Assembly: GCA_002701845.1 (NCBI GenBank)
Contig: NZXG01000002.1
Span: 80,340-144,339 of the forward strand
Direction: 5' to 3'
DNA length: 64,000 nt
Source: Pseudomonadales bacterium
GTDB taxonomy: Bacteria > Pseudomonadota > Gammaproteobacteria > Pseudomonadales > Ketobacteraceae
Shown: in pieces, positions 26,150 through 35,332 of the stretch
Layout: every line of letters starts with the position of its first letter
How positions within the stretch are numbered: the first letter of the stretch is position 1
The notes under the pieces: model-generated
The model's database searches: none
What the model saw: only the letters and a program-made list of their open reading frames with translations
What the model was told of the DNA's origin: nothing
Program-made: the position numbers and the translations under genes

Positions 26150-28651
26150 ATGAACACTATGCTCCGCCTGCTACTGCGAAACACCCTGCTGTTGGGCTTT
26201 GCCCTTTGGTCGGCAACCTCCGTTCAAATCGCTGCGGCCGTGCCTGGCACCAATATGCCCATGCCCAGCCAGCAACAAATCGATCAGTTCAAGCGCCTGT
26301 CGCCGGAACAGCAGCGGGCCCTGGCGGAGCAATATGGTATCAATCTGGATGAGTTGATTCAGAGCGGTAATCCAAATCAGCCCCAGTTTCAGGAAAGCAA
26401 CCTGCCTAATGCCCGGCCCACCCTGAACGACAATTCCATGTTCAATCGCCAGAAGCCTGGAGAGAATGAACAGACCGCAGAAGGTGAGGAAGATACTGAA
26501 AACGCGGAAGAAGGGCTCAGACAGTTCGGCTATGAGCTGTTCGCCGGTGTGCCGGAAGCCTTTACTCCGGCAGCAGACATTCCACCACCGGACAGCTACG
26601 TACTGGGCCCCGGGGACAACCTGGTAATCCAACTCTATGGCAAGGAAAACGCCAGTTACAATCTCACCATCAACCGCGATGGGCAAATCCAGTTCCCTGA
26701 AATCGGCCCCATCAACCTGGCGGGCCTCAGCTTCAACCAGGCCCGCAGCCAGCTGATGGAAACCGTACAGGAACAGATGATCGGCGTCAAAGCCAGCATC
26801 ACGATGGGCACTCTGCGCTCCATCCGCATCTTTGTACTGGGTGAGGCGCTAAAGCCGGGCTCTTACACCGTCAGCTCCCTCTCCACCATGACCAACGCCT
26901 TGTTTGCCTCCGGCGGCATCAGCAAAATCGGCTCCCTGCGCAACATCCAGCTAAAACGTCAGGGCAAACTAATCACCACCCTGGATCTGTACGATTTACT
27001 GCTGCAGGGCGATACCAGCAAAGACGCCCGGCTGCTGCCCGGTGACGTTATCTTCATCCCTCCCATCGGCGCAACTGTGGGTGTGGACGGTGAAGTTAAA
27101 CGCCCCGCCATCTACGAACTGAAAAACGAACGCCGAGCTATGGACGTGATCAACCTGGCGGGTGGATTCACGCCCACCGCCTTCCCTCCCGCCTCAAAAA
27201 TTGAACGAATCAATCAACAGGGCGACCGCACCCTGGTGGACCTGAACCTGAGCCAACCTGAAGGCAAAAACACAACGGTTAGAAATGCCGACACCATCCA
27301 GGTGTATTCCGTACTGGATAGCAAAGAGGGCGTTGTGACCCTGAAAGGCCATGTGGAACGGCCCGGGGATTTTGCCTGGAAGCCAGGCATGCGGGTTAGC
27401 GACCTTATTGGTGGCATGGATGCGTTATTGCCATTGCCAGATTTGAATATTGCCCTGATTGAGAGGGAACGTCAGCCGACCCGGGAGAAGTACGCGTTGA
27501 CGTTTGATTTGGGGGAGGCGTTGCTGGAGCCTGGTGGCTCGGAGAACCTGGCGCTGAAGCCTCATGACACAATATACGTTTTTGACTACGAAACACCGCG
27601 CAGTAAACAACTCTCTCAACTGGTGAATAGGTTAAAACTGCAGGCCAGTAAATCCATGCGACAGCAGACGGTAACCGTATCAGGCTATGTAAGATTCCCT
27701 GGCAAATACCCTCTCGGACCAAAAATGACCGCCCAGGATGCAGTGGCACTGGCGGGGGGACTTTCAGAAAACGCCTACGGGTTACACGGTGAAATTACCC
27801 GCATCACTTACGACGAAGATGAAGAACAAAATATTCAGCACCTTATTGTTAACCTGGCCAATGCCCGCACCCAGGATATTCAAGCGGAAGATGAACTGAG
27901 GATAAAACGCCTGCCCAACTGGCTGGATCAGGAAATCGTCACCCTGGAAGGTGAAGTGAAATTTCCCGGCAAATATAAAATCAAGCGTGGAGAAACGCTG
28001 GCCCAGGTTATAGAGCGAGCCGGGGGGCTGAATGAATGGGCGTATCCGGAAGGCGCTGTTTTTACGCGAGAAGAGCTACGTAAACTTGAGGAGCAGAGGA
28101 TAAAAGAGTTACGCCAGCGACTGGAAAGTGAAATAGCCGCATCGAATGTAGAGCAGCAATCACCGGATCAAGAAGTTGCAATGGAAGATGCAGAAGCGTT
28201 GTTAGAAAACCTGAATCAGGTCAAACCATTGGGGAGAATGGTCATTGACCTGACGGCCGTGATCGAAAAAGATTACAGTATCGAATTAAGAAATGGCGAC
28301 TCGCTAACAGTGCCACGAACAAAGCAAGCCGTTACTGTAGTGGGTGAAGTCCAATTCCCTACCTCACACATTTTTGAATCAAACCTAAATACTGAGCAAT
28401 ATATTGAAAGGAGTGGAGGGCTCACCCGCAAAGCAGATGACGAAAGGATTTACGTAGTTAAAGCGAACGGTAGAGTTTTTCTTCCTCAGAAATCGGGATG
28501 GTTTGCAGGAAAAGGGTATAGGATTGAGCCAGGAGACACTGTGGTAGTACCGCTCGATGCTGACAGGATTAAGACACTTACACTTTGGACCAGCGTCTCA
28601 CAAATATTTTATCAAATTGCATTAGGAGCAGCCGCAATCGCTACATTCTAG
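26150..28651 (+). CDS. Large multi-SLBB polysaccharide export protein
   Basis: 833 residues from the ATG at 26150 (a longer frame exists but overlaps wzi). After a signal peptide ending near IAAAVPG comes a low-complexity region (30-135), the Poly_export/Wza_N domain (DSYVLGPGDNLVIQLYGK, about 165-250) and about six SLBB domains, each with a G-E-V-x-x-P-G-x-Y core (e.g. VDGEVKRPAIY, LEGEVKFPGKY, VVGEVQFPTSH). The C-terminal ~25 residues form a hydrophobic/amphipathic helix suited to the outer membrane. There is no lipobox cysteine, unlike classic Wza. Base composition changes inside the gene: GC-rich to about 28,000, AT-rich afterwards, suggesting a recombination boundary. It is the export channel of the locus. 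Confidence 0.9.
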   Translation: MNTMLRLLLRNTLLLGFALWSATSVQIAAAVPGTNMPMPSQQQIDQFKRLSPEQQRALAEQYGINLDELIQSGNPNQPQFQESNLPNARPTLNDNSMFNRQKPGENEQTAEGEEDTENAEEGLRQFGYELFAGVPEAFTPAADIPPPDSYVLGPGDNLVIQLYGKENASYNLTINRDGQIQFPEIGPINLAGLSFNQARSQLMETVQEQMIGVKASITMGTLRSIRIFVLGEALKPGSYTVSSLSTMTNALFASGGISKIGSLRNIQLKRQGKLITTLDLYDLLLQGDTSKDARLLPGDVIFIPPIGATVGVDGEVKRPAIYELKNERRAMDVINLAGGFTPTAFPPASKIERINQQGDRTLVDLNLSQPEGKNTTVRNADTIQVYSVLDSKEGVVTLKGHVERPGDFAWKPGMRVSDLIGGMDALLPLPDLNIALIERERQPTREKYALTFDLGEALLEPGGSENLALKPHDTIYVFDYETPRSKQLSQLVNRLKLQASKSMRQQTVTVSGYVRFPGKYPLGPKMTAQDAVALAGGLSENAYGLHGEITRITYDEDEEQNIQHLIVNLANARTQDIQAEDELRIKRLPNWLDQEIVTLEGEVKFPGKYKIKRGETLAQVIERAGGLNEWAYPEGAVFTREELRKLEEQRIKELRQRLESEIAASNVEQQSPDQEVAMEDAEALLENLNQVKPLGRMVIDLTAVIEKDYSIELRNGDSLTVPRTKQAVTVVGEVQFPTSHIFESNLNTEQYIERSGGLTRKADDERIYVVKANGRVFLPQKSGWFAGKGYRIEPGDTVVVPLDADRIKTLTLWTSVSQIFYQIALGAAAIATF

Positions 28652-28748
28652 CAACCTAAAGCGATCATCCTTTACCTTACTAGGGAATTCGAATACGCGC
28701 ACGAAACGAAAATGTCTAAAGTGACATGCTGCATTAAAACGATTCTTT

Positions 28749-29678
28749 TTGAGGATAATAAAATTGGTCCGCGATTCAGCTTCAGAACAAAATCAAGAAC
28801 TAACTTTGCGCGATATATTCAGCCTTATCTGGAAGCATCGTTTTATCGTGCTTTTGTTTTCAATCATTTCGATGTTAATCGCCATTTTTATTGCTTTTAG
28901 GATACCCGAGAAATATGAGTCTACCGCGATCGTAATGCCTGTCCAGGAAGAGCAGCAACTGAGCTCACAACTACTTTCACAAGTTGGCGGCCTAGCTGGC
29001 TTAGCAGGCTTAGCGCAACAAAACAGAAGTAACAAAATAAATATTGCACTAGAGATTATAACGTCTCGTAAATTTTTGGCCGAGTTCGCAAGGAAACACG
29101 ATATCGAGCAGGAAGTTGTAGCAGGAGAAGACTGGGACGAAGAAAAGGCTGAATGGATTATTGATACTGATACACTTAACAATAGTACTTCTAGGTGGAA
29201 TGGTGGCATTAACCAAGAGCAACATGCCTTCAGCGATTGGGTACTTCATAAAAGCTTAATTGATAAGCTTATTATTGTAGAAAATGAAGAGACGGGTTCA
29301 TTTAAAATTGGATTCGAATTATTTTCACCTATTGACGCAAAAAACTGGACTACCTGGCTCATAGACGACCTGAACAATGAAGTGCGCCAACGTGATATCA
29401 ACCAAGCTACTACGAATATAAATTATCTAAAAGAGCAAATCCAAAAGACTGCTATTTCTGAAATGAAACCAATATTTTATCAAATAATAGCAGAACAGAG
29501 CAAAACCATGATGCTCGCTGAAGCTAGAAAGGACTATATATTCAGCATTGTTGACCCCATGGTAGTACCAGAAAAAAAATCAAAACCTAAAAGATTCCTT
29601 ATCATAGTGGTAGGTGTGGGTCTTGGTTTTTTTATATCATCTATTTATGTATTGGCTAGGCGCGGAGCCTCGAATTAG
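28749..29678 (+). CDS. Wzz-type chain-length/export co-polymerase
   Basis: About 305 residues with the Wzz architecture: cytoplasmic N-terminus, TM1 (HRFIVLLFSIISMLIAIFIA), a periplasmic coiled-coil-rich domain starting RIPEKYESTAIVMP, and TM2 near the C-terminus (RFLIIVVGVGLGFFISSIYV) preceded by the Pro-rich VPEKKSKPK. No tyrosine-kinase domain follows, so it is a Wzz-like chain-length regulator rather than a Wzc. The start is uncertain: TTG at 28749 or, with GAGG about 10 bases upstream, TTG at 28764. AT-rich. It controls polymer length together with the polymerase that follows. Confidence 0.85.
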   Translation: MRIIKLVRDSASEQNQELTLRDIFSLIWKHRFIVLLFSIISMLIAIFIAFRIPEKYESTAIVMPVQEEQQLSSQLLSQVGGLAGLAGLAQQNRSNKINIALEIITSRKFLAEFARKHDIEQEVVAGEDWDEEKAEWIIDTDTLNNSTSRWNGGINQEQHAFSDWVLHKSLIDKLIIVENEETGSFKIGFELFSPIDAKNWTTWLIDDLNNEVRQRDINQATTNINYLKEQIQKTAISEMKPIFYQIIAEQSKTMMLAEARKDYIFSIVDPMVVPEKKSKPKRFLIIVVGVGLGFFISSIYVLARRGASN

Positions 29679-29732
29679 AAGAGTCAATCAGAGTGAATAG
29701 AGACGGGAAATCAAGCCCAAATAGAACCTCAC

Positions 29733-30728
29733 ATGCCAGAACTGATTAGCTACCTAATATACCTGTCACCAATACTAGTTGTCATAGTACTCTGCAGAGG
29801 AGATTTACATTATGCAACTCATGAAGCGGCCCTATTCGCTTTAATCTTTGCTTTTTGTATTCTTGGCCTTCGCGAGGACGTGGGCTACGACTACGCCCAT
29901 TACACAAATTTTTACTACTCTGAATACTTTTCTCCCGAATTACTATCTAAAGCCCTATTAGCAATCACTTTGCCACTCGACTCACATTATTGGTACATAG
30001 CTATACATGGGTTAATTACAATTTTTTTCATATATCTCACCTATCGCAGAGAAAAAAAAGTTTTTCTTCTGCTTTCGTTTCTTTGTCTTCCTTATTTTTT
30101 TTTAGAATCCTTCACCATAATGAGGCAAGAAGTTGCGATCGCAATAAGCTTCTATGCTTACAGCCTCTTCCGGAGCAGGGATAAGCGCTTTTTCTTCTGG
30201 ATAATCGCCGCTGCAGGGTTTCACTATAGCTCGATAGTGTTCTCACTTATTTTGTGCAGCATTTGGAATGAAAAACGATATAAGATAGTACTATTATTTT
30301 TATTTGCAGTCGCGACAGCAGTATTGATAAATCATATCATTTCGATAGTAGAAATTATTTATCCTAGAACTACGTTCTATGATGGCCGAAACACAACGGG
30401 CGTAAAGTTTTTAGTATTTTCTTTGGCGCTCTTCTTACTTAGTTTAGATAAAACTGAAAAGCTTACCCATTACTTTATCGTTTCGATTGGCTTGTTGATT
30501 TGTGGGACTGCGCTAAAGGTAGATGCGGTATTTATCAGATTGTCTTACTACTTTTTTATTCCAATTTGTTTTCTTTCCTGGAAAAGGATTTTTTACTCAA
30601 TAAAAGTTACGCAAGCAACCCCTTTTATGGCCTTGATCTTCTCATACTTTTTATTCATAACCGTTAGAACGGGTGATTTTTCAGGATCGCTGGTACCTTA
30701 CAATTCAATATTGGGAGAAATACAATGA
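29733..30728 (+). CDS. EpsG/Wzy-like polysaccharide polymerase
   Basis: 331-residue polytopic membrane protein with about ten hydrophobic helices and the EpsG/Wzy hallmark GLREDVGYDYAHYTNFYYSE after the second or third helix, i.e. a conserved Arg and a G-x-D-Y motif on a periplasmic loop. Such proteins polymerise undecaprenyl-linked repeat units in the periplasm. It follows the Wzz-like gene after 54 bp and overlaps the next gene by 4 bp. AT-rich, as expected of serotype-specific polymerases. Wzy assignment is by topology and context because these proteins share little sequence. Confidence 0.78.
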   Translation: MPELISYLIYLSPILVVIVLCRGDLHYATHEAALFALIFAFCILGLREDVGYDYAHYTNFYYSEYFSPELLSKALLAITLPLDSHYWYIAIHGLITIFFIYLTYRREKKVFLLLSFLCLPYFFLESFTIMRQEVAIAISFYAYSLFRSRDKRFFFWIIAAAGFHYSSIVFSLILCSIWNEKRYKIVLLFLFAVATAVLINHIISIVEIIYPRTTFYDGRNTTGVKFLVFSLALFLLSLDKTEKLTHYFIVSIGLLICGTALKVDAVFIRLSYYFFIPICFLSWKRIFYSIKVTQATPFMALIFSYFLFITVRTGDFSGSLVPYNSILGEIQ

Positions 30729-31255
30729 ACCGCCTATACTGCTTCTGGGGTTTTATTTTCTCTGCGATCCTTTCCACCTGCCCATCTTTTAGGGTCTCCA
30801 GGCTAATTCTTTGTATCCCGGGCAACCGTATAGAGAAAGGTGTCACTGTACACTCAAGGGTAAGGTTCATTATTCCTACAAGACTTGAGATAGGCAGCAA
30901 TTCAACAATTAACGCAAATTCATTGATCGATTCTCGTCAAGGAATAAAAATCGGATCAAACACAATGATCGGAAGAGGCGTAAAAATATTTACTCTTGGT
31001 CATAATGTAGACGACGAACATTTTGGAAGCAGCGGAGGCAAAGTGATAATTGGAAACAACGTAGTCATATTTCCTTACTCGCTTATAATGCCAGGCGTTT
31101 TAATTGAAGATAATGCTGTGATATATCCAGGAAGCGTCGTTACAAGAAACGTAAAGGAAAATGAAATTGTTGGAGGAAACCCCGCCAAATTCATACGCTT
31201 AAGGCAATGCAAGCCCAAATATAGTTTGGAATATAATATGTACTTTGGGGTGTAG
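30725..31255 (+). CDS. Hexapeptide-repeat O-acyltransferase
   Basis: 176 residues with a left-handed beta-helix of hexapeptide repeats ([LIV]-G-x-x-x-x: IGSNSTINANSLI, IKIGSNTMIGRGV, VIIGNNVVIFPYS, VLIEDNAVIYPGS) and the C-terminal VVGGNPAKFIR-like motif IVGGNPAKFIRLRQ of the NodL/LacA/CysE group. The His in FTLGHNVDD is the likely catalytic base. It probably O-acetylates a sugar of the repeat unit. Its start overlaps the polymerase stop (ATGA) and its end abuts the next glycosyltransferase. Confidence 0.85.
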   Translation: MNRLYCFWGFIFSAILSTCPSFRVSRLILCIPGNRIEKGVTVHSRVRFIIPTRLEIGSNSTINANSLIDSRQGIKIGSNTMIGRGVKIFTLGHNVDDEHFGSSGGKVIIGNNVVIFPYSLIMPGVLIEDNAVIYPGSVVTRNVKENEIVGGNPAKFIRLRQCKPKYSLEYNMYFGV

Positions 31256-31256
31256 T

Positions 31257-32258
31257 ATGTTGATAGTGATGCCCAGAGAAGAGGGTCATTTCAAAAGCTA
31301 TTTTGAATTTATTCAATATGCCTCTACAACTTGCACATCTTATGTGATTGTGAAGCAGAAGAAGTGCCTCTTTTCACTTAAAAGCTTCCTCAAACTGCTT
31401 GAATCGACCAAAGGTCACAGAGAAGTTCTTTTTTTACATGGTGAAATACAGTTCCTCCTTGCGATTCTACTAAGACTTTTTAAACCGAGAAAAAAGGTCA
31501 AAATCATTTTCTACTATGGGCTTATAGACCAACAATCATTGTTCAAAAAGTATTTTTCAAATGCACTTATTCTTACATTGAAAACGCTCAATGTTCTCAT
31601 GTTTCAGCTCGAGCTTGACCCAACTCTTTTCACACATCTCACTTGCCGTTTTGTCACACCCTTAAAAGATCCGTATATACATACATTTTCCAAGAACACG
31701 GGCGAGGATTGCACTATAAGAACGCCGCCAACACGTTTCTTAGTCGCTGGATTCCTAGACAGCAGAAAATGTATACCTCAAATCCTCGAGGCACTAGAGC
31801 AATACAGCGATATCATTACGCCAGCTGTACCAGAGCTAGTACTATTAGGAGAAGAAAGTCTAGAAATTCAGGAATACTTAAACACAAAAATAAACGATAA
31901 GAAGGTTCGAATTATTTCAAAAAACTATCGTTTTGATGACGAGGAGCTGATTTATGAATTTAATAACACCGATATAGTGATGGCCATATATAGAAATCAC
32001 CACGGATCATCTGGAATTGTTATAAATTCAATTGCACACCATAAACCAGTTCTCTTTATTCCAAAAGGAATCCTAAAGGCTTTTCAATACCAGCTTTGTA
32101 TTTCGCAATTGCCCAGCGAGGCGACATCTTCAGAAATCCTTAAAAACATAGTAAAGCTATCCGATAGCTACCCTAGTCAATACTCTAATGCAAATAGATT
32201 GAATTTTCTTGCCGGCCGCTCACCTGAAGAATTTGCTACTAGGTTACTGTCTCAATGA
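31257..32258 (+). CDS. Putative GT-B glycosyltransferase
   Basis: 333 residues from the ATG at 31257, two bases after the acyltransferase stop with GGGG just upstream. The C-terminal half has the GT4-like pattern FLVAGFLDSRKCIPQILEAL, VPELVLLGEES, and in the nucleotide-sugar site a Y-R-N-H-H-G-S-S-G-I-V segment followed by HHKPVLFIPKG. The sequence is divergent, so only 'GT-B glycosyltransferase' is safe; the sugar cannot be told. It overlaps the following pyruvyltransferase gene by 4 bp. Confidence 0.7.
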   Translation: MLIVMPREEGHFKSYFEFIQYASTTCTSYVIVKQKKCLFSLKSFLKLLESTKGHREVLFLHGEIQFLLAILLRLFKPRKKVKIIFYYGLIDQQSLFKKYFSNALILTLKTLNVLMFQLELDPTLFTHLTCRFVTPLKDPYIHTFSKNTGEDCTIRTPPTRFLVAGFLDSRKCIPQILEALEQYSDIITPAVPELVLLGEESLEIQEYLNTKINDKKVRIISKNYRFDDEELIYEFNNTDIVMAIYRNHHGSSGIVINSIAHHKPVLFIPKGILKAFQYQLCISQLPSEATSSEILKNIVKLSDSYPSQYSNANRLNFLAGRSPEEFATRLLSQ

Positions 32259-33250
32259 AAAAAGCTGTAATAATAAATAGTACTAGTACCTACAACCATT
32301 TGGGCTGTTATTTGACCATGAACGGTTTAAGAAGGTTGCTACATAATTGCTCTATCAACGTAATATTTGAGCTAGAAGTCAACAACTATGATTTTTGCAC
32401 TGTGAAAAAACTGCTGGACGAGAACAAAAGCTGTTTTCTAATAATCAATGGTGAAGGCACCATTCACGATGATCAGCCTTACGCTACCGCTTTATTACGT
32501 TTTGCTGAACACTATGAAAAAAGAACTCTCATCTTGAATAGCCAGTTAAAAAACATGTCTAGTGTTTACATTGAAATCATGAAACGTTTCAAACTTGTTC
32601 AACTAAGGACCAGGGCTGACTTCGACTACGCTCTAGAAGCCGGCCTAAAAAATATAGCCTATTGTCCTGACATGCTTTTCAATTCGGGACTTGAGCCAAG
32701 GAACTTTAGCAAAAGCAACAAACCATCTGTGGTATTTACTGATTCACATGACCAAGAGCAAAGCAAAACACTATTTGAGATGTACTCGGCCACACCTAAC
32801 GAAGTGAGAAAATGGTGCAATATTCATTATCTATATACTGGTGAGAAAAAGTCTTCTGTGAAGTCAATTATATTGTATCTTCTTGCAAAATTAGCCCCTC
32901 GCCTTTTTGGTTATCGTCACTTGAATCACATATCAAGATCTTCTATTTCAAGCACTCTCGATACCCTTTACGAAGCAACAATTATCGTAACCGCTAGATA
33001 TCACACGGCCTGTATTGGGATTTTAGCTGGGAAGAAAATCTTCTACGGGAGCTCTAATACAACAAAAGTAAGAGATATTTGTGATGATTTTAACGTTGGA
33101 GCCCCGCTATCAGAAATAAATTCCAACACATTAACTTCGCCTGAGAAAGCCCAAGTACCAACTCAATTTAAAAACATTTCTCAGCATTTCATACAGCTTG
33201 TCGTAACGGTAAATGATTGTACTGAAGAATCTACTAGCAAGAACAGTTAG
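32255..33250 (+). CDS. Polysaccharide pyruvyltransferase-family protein
   Basis: 331 residues. The pattern FLIINGEGTIHDDQPYA near residue 70, LILNSQL, a C-x-D (YCPDMLF) strand, and VTARYHTACIGILAGKKIFY near the C-terminus (the R-x-H-T/A segment plus small residues) match the polysaccharide pyruvyl transferase (CsaB/WcaK/PssM) family, which places ketal pyruvate on sugars using PEP. The capsule may thus carry pyruvylated, negatively charged residues. Within the AT-rich block, overlapping the genes on both sides. Confidence 0.75.
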   Translation: MKKAVIINSTSTYNHLGCYLTMNGLRRLLHNCSINVIFELEVNNYDFCTVKKLLDENKSCFLIINGEGTIHDDQPYATALLRFAEHYEKRTLILNSQLKNMSSVYIEIMKRFKLVQLRTRADFDYALEAGLKNIAYCPDMLFNSGLEPRNFSKSNKPSVVFTDSHDQEQSKTLFEMYSATPNEVRKWCNIHYLYTGEKKSSVKSIILYLLAKLAPRLFGYRHLNHISRSSISSTLDTLYEATIIVTARYHTACIGILAGKKIFYGSSNTTKVRDICDDFNVGAPLSEINSNTLTSPEKAQVPTQFKNISQHFIQLVVTVNDCTEESTSKNS

Positions 33251-34355
33251 CCCGATAGCAGCGCTATCCGGCCTTGCATTCATAAACGCTTATCTTACTG
33301 ATAAGCAATCTGATAACGTTGTATTTCTGCTTTATATAATATTCTTGATATCGGGATGGTGTAGTCTAAGCCACAGGCAAAAACTACTTTCCGAAATTCA
33401 TCTAGCGAAAATAAACAAAAGAAAATCAAAGCTATATATTTATTCTAGTGCTGCGATGACGACTGTCATTATAGCTTCTATGTGTATAGACACATTTACC
33501 TTGGGGCTATTAAAAATCGAAAGGTCTTTCAGTTTAGTCTTTTCCCTATTTCTATTTTTAATAGCTAGTCATTTGCTCGCTCTAGTTTACTCCAATTGTT
33601 GGAGCAGGAATAAATTACATATTTCGTACATAGCAGATGGATCACTAAATTTCAGTTTAATAATTGGTTTACTTTTGCATGGAGCTTTTGGGGCTCCACT
33701 GGTGTCTACGTGGTCAATTATATTTTTATCGTTGAGCATAGGGTTTTTGATTTCTACACGATCTCATATACAGCTGAATAAACTAACAATGAATAAGGGA
33801 ATTGCGGCATCGTGGGTGAACAGCCAATTAATCGCATTTATTTCATACTTTGAAGTCTTCCTATTTGCTGATGTCAGCGGGAAGGGAATGTACGAATATA
33901 GATTGGCAATTGTCATAGCATCAATTTTCGTCACTATAGCTGTTGTTTTCCGCCAAACAGCCATCGCTAAAAATAAGTTAGAACTGAATAAAATATTTTT
34001 ATATGTTTGCCTCGGATTCTCACTACTCACATTTTTGTATTATTGGAAAATGAGCCCCTCCTCGCTCACACAGTCACTGATTGTGTTCATAATTATGTCA
34101 ATACTCCAGGCAATTGTATCCGTGTATACTTATAAACTTCACAGCACCAACGCCAGTCATTTAGTATTATTAGGCACAATATTAACAGCAGTGTTTGCAC
34201 TCTTGTTGCTCTATCATGGGCTCGCTGAAGTATCTCCCGCCAGTGTAATCGGCTATAAGATACTTTTAGTTTGCTGCAATATAGTAATACTATCAGCGAT
34301 TATGATTTTCTACAGCACACAAAACAAACCCGCTGATAATTTGAGAGAATTTTAG
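33213..34355 (+). CDS. Wzx-like polysaccharide flippase
   Basis: 380-residue integral membrane protein with about 11 predicted helices and basic loops between them, lacking soluble domains. It starts ~38 bp inside the preceding gene. In a Wzy-dependent locus one polytopic protein must flip the lipid-linked repeat unit, and this is the only remaining candidate beside the EpsG-like polymerase. Sequence similarity to MATE/Wzx proteins is not visible by eye, so the call is largely by topology and elimination. Confidence 0.6.
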   Translation: MIVLKNLLARTVSPIAALSGLAFINAYLTDKQSDNVVFLLYIIFLISGWCSLSHRQKLLSEIHLAKINKRKSKLYIYSSAAMTTVIIASMCIDTFTLGLLKIERSFSLVFSLFLFLIASHLLALVYSNCWSRNKLHISYIADGSLNFSLIIGLLLHGAFGAPLVSTWSIIFLSLSIGFLISTRSHIQLNKLTMNKGIAASWVNSQLIAFISYFEVFLFADVSGKGMYEYRLAIVIASIFVTIAVVFRQTAIAKNKLELNKIFLYVCLGFSLLTFLYYWKMSPSSLTQSLIVFIIMSILQAIVSVYTYKLHSTNASHLVLLGTILTAVFALLLLYHGLAEVSPASVIGYKILLVCCNIVILSAIMIFYSTQNKPADNLREF

Positions 34356-34360
34356 CTCTG

Positions 34361-35332
34361 ATGACATCAAAAAGCTCTATTGACATTCTTTACCTGCAAA
34401 GAAACTTAGCGAATAAAAATGACGGTGGATCCATTTATGATCGGCGATTCCTGGAGGCCTCAAAAAAGCTTGGATTCACTACTATGTCAATGCCAGTTTC
34501 TACAATTCGAGATCCAGGCCTCCCGCTATGGAATGAAAAGCCATCTAACAATGAGGAGATTTCAAAGATAATTGCTCTCTCGAAACGAGCTAGTTATATA
34601 ATCATTTCACATGAACGCCTACACTTTCTAACTAGATATTTACAACCAGACCTCTTTATCGTGCACAACTATATGCCAGGGTTTTCCTTCCCTAGCCGCC
34701 CCGATATAACATTAGCATTTCGACTCGGGTCAAAAGGTGTTTTCAGATCGATATTCAGCACGTCCAAACGAATTTTGTTGCTTGGTCATAGAGACTATAG
34801 ATTGGCTAGAGGTGATAATCCGACAGCAAACCTTATCTTAGAGCCTCCTGGGATACCTACCAAACATTTCAGCAGAACTTTTAAACACAACTTAGTAAAA
34901 AGATATGGAAGCAATGATTGGGCTCCAAAGAGATTAAGTGCACTACCAACAAAGGGATTGCAAAACGCCATTAGTTCGGCTGGGTTTTCATTGTGTCGAG
35001 AAGACGTCTCAGCCAGGTCTTTCGCAATCATCGAAGATAAGTTCTTAACTGGTTTCAAGCTAAAGTTACTTGAAATATTATTTCGCGGTGATGTAGCGGC
35101 AACTTTTTGCGATCTGAAGGAAGAGGTTGAGTGGCTTGGACTCAGCCCCCGTGAATCGCTCGTTCAGCAAGTCAACAGTACACAAGAATTGGTTCGATGG
35201 TTTGTACGTGCTCGCGATTCTGGGATAATTCCGGGAGATCTAGAGATTCAAAACCAGAAAGAATTTTTGGAACAACGCTATTCATGGGATCAAGTGACAC
35301 GCAGAATCTATTCAGAAATGGGGTTGCTATGA
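34361..35332 (+). CDS. Putative glycosyltransferase
   Basis: 323 residues, soluble. The N-terminal part reads IDILYLQRNLANKNDGGSIY, reminiscent of the DGG loop of GT4 N-terminal domains, then PDLFIVHNYMPGFSFPSRP and ILLLGHRDYRLARG. The second half has LKLLEILFRGDVAATFCDLK, similar to the 'KLLE...G.P' nucleotide-binding region of GT-B enzymes. Low similarity overall, but position among capsule genes and this layout support a glycosyltransferase. Five bases separate it from the flippase and it overlaps the next gene by 4 bp. Confidence 0.55.
   Translation: MTSKSSIDILYLQRNLANKNDGGSIYDRRFLEASKKLGFTTMSMPVSTIRDPGLPLWNEKPSNNEEISKIIALSKRASYIIISHERLHFLTRYLQPDLFIVHNYMPGFSFPSRPDITLAFRLGSKGVFRSIFSTSKRILLLGHRDYRLARGDNPTANLILEPPGIPTKHFSRTFKHNLVKRYGSNDWAPKRLSALPTKGLQNAISSAGFSLCREDVSARSFAIIEDKFLTGFKLKLLEILFRGDVAATFCDLKEEVEWLGLSPRESLVQQVNSTQELVRWFVRARDSGIIPGDLEIQNQKEFLEQRYSWDQVTRRIYSEMGLL

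Noticed and set aside
28671..28760. JUMPstart/ops element before the capsule cassette
   Set aside because: I looked for GGCGGTAG and the JUMPstart consensus ahead of 24598, 28749 and 40903 and did not find it.
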